Origin: Megalobrama amblycephala
Taxonomy: Eukaryota > Chordata > Actinopteri > Cypriniformes > Xenocyprididae
Length of the DNA: 64,000 nt
Assembly (NCBI RefSeq): GCF_018812025.1
Contig: NC_063066.1
Span: forward strand, 9,194,382-9,258,381
Direction of reading: 5' to 3'
Program-made: the position numbers and the translations under genes
Part shown: positions 60,327-64,000 of the stretch, in pieces
How the letters are laid out: the number at the start of each line of letters is the position of its first letter
Numbering within the stretch: position 1 is the first letter of the stretch
Notes under the pieces: model-generated
Told to the model about the DNA's origin: nothing
Seen by the model: the letters and a program-made list of their open reading frames with translations, nothing else
The model's database searches: none

Positions 60327-61441
60327 GGAGGGACCTTCTTCTCAGAGACGGGGCACTCTTTGGCACCCGCGTCCAGTCCAGGAAACTCCATGTCTGGTCC
60401 CTGGACGGGACGCGGAGGTTCTAGGTGACTTACCCCCTGAGGTACTTAACACCATCACTTCGGCACTTGCACTGTCTACGAGACGTGCTTACGCCTCGAA
60501 GTGGAACCTGTTCGTCGAGTGGTGCTCTTCTCGCCGAGAAGACCCCCGAGGATGCTCGATCGGAGTCGTGCTTTCCTTCTTGCAGCAAGGGTTGGAGCGT
60601 AGGCTGTCCCCCTCCACCCTCAAAGTCCATACTGCTGCTATCTCCGCTTACCACGACCACATAGATGGCAAATCTGTTGGTCAGCACGACCTGGTCGTCA
60701 GGTTCCTTAGGGGGGCGAGACGGTTAAATCCTCCTTGTCCCCCCTCCATACCCTCTTGGGACCTCACTCTGGTGCTAAGAGCACTTCAGATTGCTCCCTT
60801 TGAGCCTTTGCAATCGGCAGACTTAAAGATTCTGTCTATGAAGACTTTGCTGCTGGTTGCATTGGCCTCCATCAAGAGGGTAGGGGACCTGCAGTCATTT
60901 TCGGTCGACGTATCGTGCCTGGAGTTCGGGCCGGGTGATAGCCACGTGGTACTAAGACCCCGGCCTGGCTATGTGCCCAAGGTTCCTACCACTCCCTTCA
61001 GGGACCAGGTGGTGAGCCTGCAAGCGCTGCCCTCGGAGGAGGCAGACCCAGCCCTGGCTTTGCTCTGTCCAGTTCGCGCTTTGCGACAGTACAAAGACAG
61101 AACCCAAAGCCTCAGGACCTCAGACCAGCTCTTGTCTGTTATGGAGGCCAGCAGAAGGGAAAGGCTGTCTCCAAGCAGAGGATGGCCCACTGGATAGTGG
61201 ATGCCATCGCCCTGGCTTACCAAGCTCAGGGCGTGCCCTGCCCGCTCAGGTTGCATGCTCACTCCACGAGAGGTGTCGCATCCTCCTGGGCGCTGGCTCG
61301 TGGTGCCTCGCTGACAGACATTTGTAGAGCTGCGGGCTGGGCGACACCTACACGTTCGCTAGATACTATAGCCTTCGTGTCGAGCCGGTCTCCTCCCGTG
61401 TTCTCGCCACAGGTCAGAGGCACGGAGAGGCCCCGGCTTAG
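60247..61441 (+). pseudogene. DIRS tyrosine recombinase, inactivated
   Basis: The N-terminal DNA-binding part contains LALSTRRAYASKWNLFVEWC and LSPSTLKVHTAAISAYHDH. The catalytic part has the first Arg in ASIKRVGDLQSF, the H-x-x-R box in HSTRGVASSWA, and the nucleophilic Tyr box FARYYSL. They lie in three different frames: one shift near 61140 and another between H-x-x-R and the tyrosine near 61345 (one base lost relative to the expected spacing). The active enzyme would join the circular DNA form to the target without needing an integrase. Its presence separates DIRS from LTR and LINE elements. Confidence 0.9.
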
Positions 61442-61989
61442 TGTCGGCTTGCTGCGCTACATGCGCTTCTTTCTCCAGAGAGTCCCTACAAGGCAGACCC
61501 TGTCGAGTCCTCCGATATCCCTTCGGCAGCCGACGTGGCGGAGCGTCTGGCGCCAGGCCTATACTCCGTTGTATCCTTGAGAACCGGGTTTAGGCTGGGT
61601 TCCATATGTGTGACCCTACGGGGATCCCATATGGTTGGTTCCACGGTTGCTCCTAAACGAAGCCCGTGTCTTTCCCTCTGGGAGAACCTACCCTTCATCG
61701 GGTTGGAGTCACCCCAGCTCTTCCATATGTAGCACAGCCCTACAGGGTTAGTCCATATGTACTTCTCCACATAACTCCTTCGGGGAAGGATGTGGCTTCC
61801 GCAGCGTTCCTTTCCCAGCGAAAGGGTACGCTTTCCCAGCGTTATCCAATAGTCTCACTGAATGGGTTTTGGGGAACAGCAGTGATCGACTCTCTCTGTG
61901 TTAGCCCTGTCCCACCATCCTCAGGCAAGGGGGTTCAGGTGGCTTACAACAGAGCGCTGGAAGGGGGCAGCTCCTGTGGCGCTTTGGTA

Positions 61990-62100
61990 GGGATTCCTAT
62001 TCGTCGGTCTGTCCGACGTACGTCGAACGTGACCGACTGAATGGGAACGTCTCGGTTACAAAGGTAACCCTCGTTTCCTGAAGGAGGGAACGGAGACGTA
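61990..62100 (+). repeat. DIRS internal complementary region
   Basis: The first half (to GACTGAATGGGAAC) is the reverse complement of the left outer end (56204-56260). The second half (GTCTCGGTTACAAAGGTAAC to GAGACGTACGT) is the reverse complement of the right outer end (62324-62383). The two meet at AAC/GTT, the sequence found at both element borders. This region is the known template for rebuilding the unequal ends during DIRS replication. Confidence 0.92.
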
Positions 62101-62149
62101 CGTCCCGTCGCCACAGTCGCTGTACCCCGCTGATGCTGCTGCCTATCCG

Positions 62150-62334
62150 GTTCGGCTCCTCAGCGAAAACCTGAAGATGCAACGCACCTGCTGCTCATTA
62201 TATACCCGTGCTGCGAGGTGAGCAGCTGATGCATATGATTGCATGCCAATGTGCATTGGCTCGTTTTAGTTACACTCGAAGTAGATTGGCCTCTCTAGCG
62301 AGATTCCTATTCGTCGGTCTGTCCGACGTACGTC
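62150..62334 (-). repeat. DIRS right inverted terminal repeat
   Basis: Reverse complement of the left repeat, from GTTCGGCTCC to GACGTACGTC. It continues outward with about 47 bases specific to this end (CCCTCCTTCAGGGAACGAGG). Confidence 0.9.
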
Positions 62335-62717
62335 TCCGTTCCCTCCTTCAGGGAACGAGGGTTACCTTTGTAACCGAGACGTTATTATTGCTCCATCTGC
62401 CATTTTTTGCTATTGTCCTTGCTTGCTTACCTAGTCTGATGATTCAGCTGTGCACATCCAGAAGTTCTGCCCTTGTCTAATGCCTTGAACATGGGCTGGC
62501 ATATGCAAATATTGGGGGCGTACACCCCGACTGTTACGTAACAGTCGGTGTTATGTTGAGATTCACTTGTTCTTCGGAGGTCTTTTAAACAAATGAGATT
62601 TGTATAAGGAGGAAACAAAGGAGTTTGAGACTCACTGTATGTCATTTCCATGTACTGAACTCTTGTTATTTAACTATGCCGAGGTAAATTCAATTTTTGA
62701 ATCTAGGGCACCTTTAA

Positions 62718-64000
62718 TGTCAGTTTAATTAATACTCAAGAACATAAGAATTTTTTTTTAATATACACTGATTGTACACAAATGCTGATTATATAAAGAG
62801 CTTTTGAATGAAGGCAATACATTGCAAATGGGGCAGTGCAGCAGCTAGTGTAAGTGTCAGTGCTGTATGTAGTGTAATGACTCCTGTTGCCAACAGCAGG
62901 AGCCACTGTCATACCGAAGTGAGGTGGAGAATGAGTCTGTTCCCATGAACACATGCTTATGCACATACTGTGAAAAGTTCGGTCAAAATCCATGTGCTGC
63001 TCGAAAGATTTTCCAATAATGCAGAAATTATTGGTCTTTGTTTGTGGTACATTATTTAATCTCTAGATAGATAGTTCCTGTATATGTACTGTAGCACAAT
63101 ATTTTTTAAGACTATGTGTTATATTTGTGAATTTCCTGTGCTTCATTGATATCTCCATTATCATATCAAGTAATCTGCTTTTTCACAAAACAGTATAAGA
63201 TGTATATAATTGTGAGTCATGTCAAATCACAGTTGTGTTGCTGCAATAGTTGCAGTATTTTGGGACTTCAGTCTTGCATCATATGCAGATTTTTTTAGAA
63301 AGTGTGAAAATTAGAATATGTGCCATTTGCATAGTCAGTTCCATAGGCCCACAGTCTCTCTCCTTTTCACCATCACACACAGAACACACACTGAGTCATG
63401 TGCATCACAATGTACCTGGAAAAAGAAGCAGAGAACACAAAGTCTGCAATATATGTGTTGAATTCTTTCACCGTGGAATGATTTTTGAGCTTTTAATGTA
63501 TTATTGCATATTAGTGTAGCTACACTAATGTTCACTGTATCATGAATATTATTATAATACCAATGCTACGCTGTCAAAAAAGAAGAAAAAAAAATGTTTA
63601 TTTGATGCTGTTCACTTTATTTAAACAATTCATTTTGATTTAACACCAGTGTATTAGGTTTCTTGTTGAAACACGATCGGTTAATGTTAAATCGGTTACT
63701 CCTTGGCTTAACTTTATGTTTTTATTTTGAAAGAACATGCATCAAGTAGCTCGATCAAAAAGTTTATAGATACCAGAATAAACTCTGTTCATCATTTTTG
63801 TTCTATTATGTTTGTATTTGAAAGAGATTCCACCATTGTGGTGAAGTGTTGAGCGTGTGTTCGGGTTGAGTCTAACATGCATTCTAGTTGCTTTAATAAA
63901 AAAAGAAGCAATTGTAGGAGTGTTATGGATGTAAACAGCAACATTTTTGAGCTGCCGATGCTTATCATGTTAAAAAAAAAGTTATATATTGAATATTGAA
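62718..64000. other. Right-hand stretch without recognised gene
   Basis: I see no exon, RNA gene or inverted-repeat element here. Small palindromes occur at 62885-62905 and 63513-63528 but are too short to interpret. Whether a gene begins beyond the window cannot be judged. Confidence 0.4.

Larger units (their letters stand above)
56204..62383 (+). mobile_element. DIRS-type tyrosine-recombinase retrotransposon
   Basis: About 6.2 kb with GTT at both borders. It has inverted terminal repeats (56228-56412 and 62150-62334), unequal outer extensions, an internal complementary region (61990-62100) copying both outer ends in reverse, a reverse transcriptase/RNase H frame and a tyrosine recombinase frame. 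This is the diagnostic layout of DIRS elements, which are thought to integrate as a circle by recombination at a short shared sequence rather than with an integrase. The interior is much richer in G+C than its surroundings. All frames carry stops or shifts, so it is not an active copy. Confidence 0.93.
55594..62713 (-). mobile_element. TTAA-flanked element, second copy, split by the DIRS insertion
   Basis: It is bordered by TTAA at 55590-55593 and 62714-62717, and its ends AGGTGCCCTAGAAC and AATCTAGGGCACCT match the 44.9 kb copy in reverse. The left part stops at TCATGTCAGTT (56206) and the right part resumes at GTTATTATTGCTCC (62381). In the intact copy these join directly as GTCAGTTATTATTGC, apart from one shared GTT. 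Confidence 0.88.

Noticed and set aside
58121..61770. Numerous alternative open frames across the DIRS element, including long ones at 58913-59986 and on the minus strand
   Set aside because: The GC-rich composition keeps several frames open; only the frames with reverse transcriptase, RNase H or recombinase motifs are supported.
56204..62383. Endogenous retrovirus
   Set aside because: There are no direct LTRs, protease, integrase or envelope region; the inverted repeats and tyrosine recombinase identify a DIRS element.

Overview
The window looks like a piece of teleost nuclear genome, most likely from a cyprinid. It is AT-rich and intron-rich, with canonical GT/AG junctions and many fold-back DNA transposons, TTAA-flanked and hAT-like elements, a LINE fragment, a 5S-derived SINE and a DIRS retrotransposon. 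There is no operon, CRISPR array or bacterial gene.

Host genes, left to right. (1) 12430-12475, minus strand: a probable first coding exon in a short CpG-bearing segment. It is probably map7d3, based partly on remembered human synteny; the rest of the gene would lie off the left edge. (2) 19650-31444, plus: a complete 26-exon adhesion GPCR assigned to adgrg4. The exons join into an open 1203-residue protein with signal peptide, pentraxin domain, SEA-like region, HormR-like region, GAIN/GPS and seven membrane segments. (3) 33586-35042, plus: a three-exon vestigial-like cofactor with a Tondu motif, assigned to vgll1 (206 residues). (4) 41059-55392, plus: a four-exon TMT-type opsin (379 residues) with the retinal-binding lysine. 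An adgrg4-vgll1 neighbourhood is also known on human Xq26.3, next to MAP7D3; the TMT opsin lineage was lost in placental mammals.

Repeats fill the rest. 0.5-4 kb: a possible 3.4 kb hAT-like element carrying a PIF/Harbinger-like and a smaller hAT-like insertion. 4.3-5.0 kb: a hAT-like MITE with near-perfect 8-bp target duplications. 12.7-13.85 kb: a piggyBac-like remnant with four copies of a small hairpin motif. 14.2-16.4 kb: another TIR element. adgrg4, vgll1 and tmtops introns hold several fold-back MITEs, including a 1.64 kb palindrome in tmtops intron 1.

56.2-62.4 kb is the clearest mobile structure: a DIRS-type tyrosine-recombinase retrotransposon with inverted terminal repeats, an internal complementary region joining both outer ends, RT/RNase H and recombinase reading frames (all broken), and GTT at both boundaries. 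It sits inside an older TTAA-flanked element whose uninterrupted sister copy (44940-45893) shows the pre-insertion sequence. I found no convincing undescribed system. The items most worth checking are the DIRS/TTAA nest, the hairpin motifs of the piggyBac-like remnant, the compact adgrg4 and the giant palindrome in the opsin gene.
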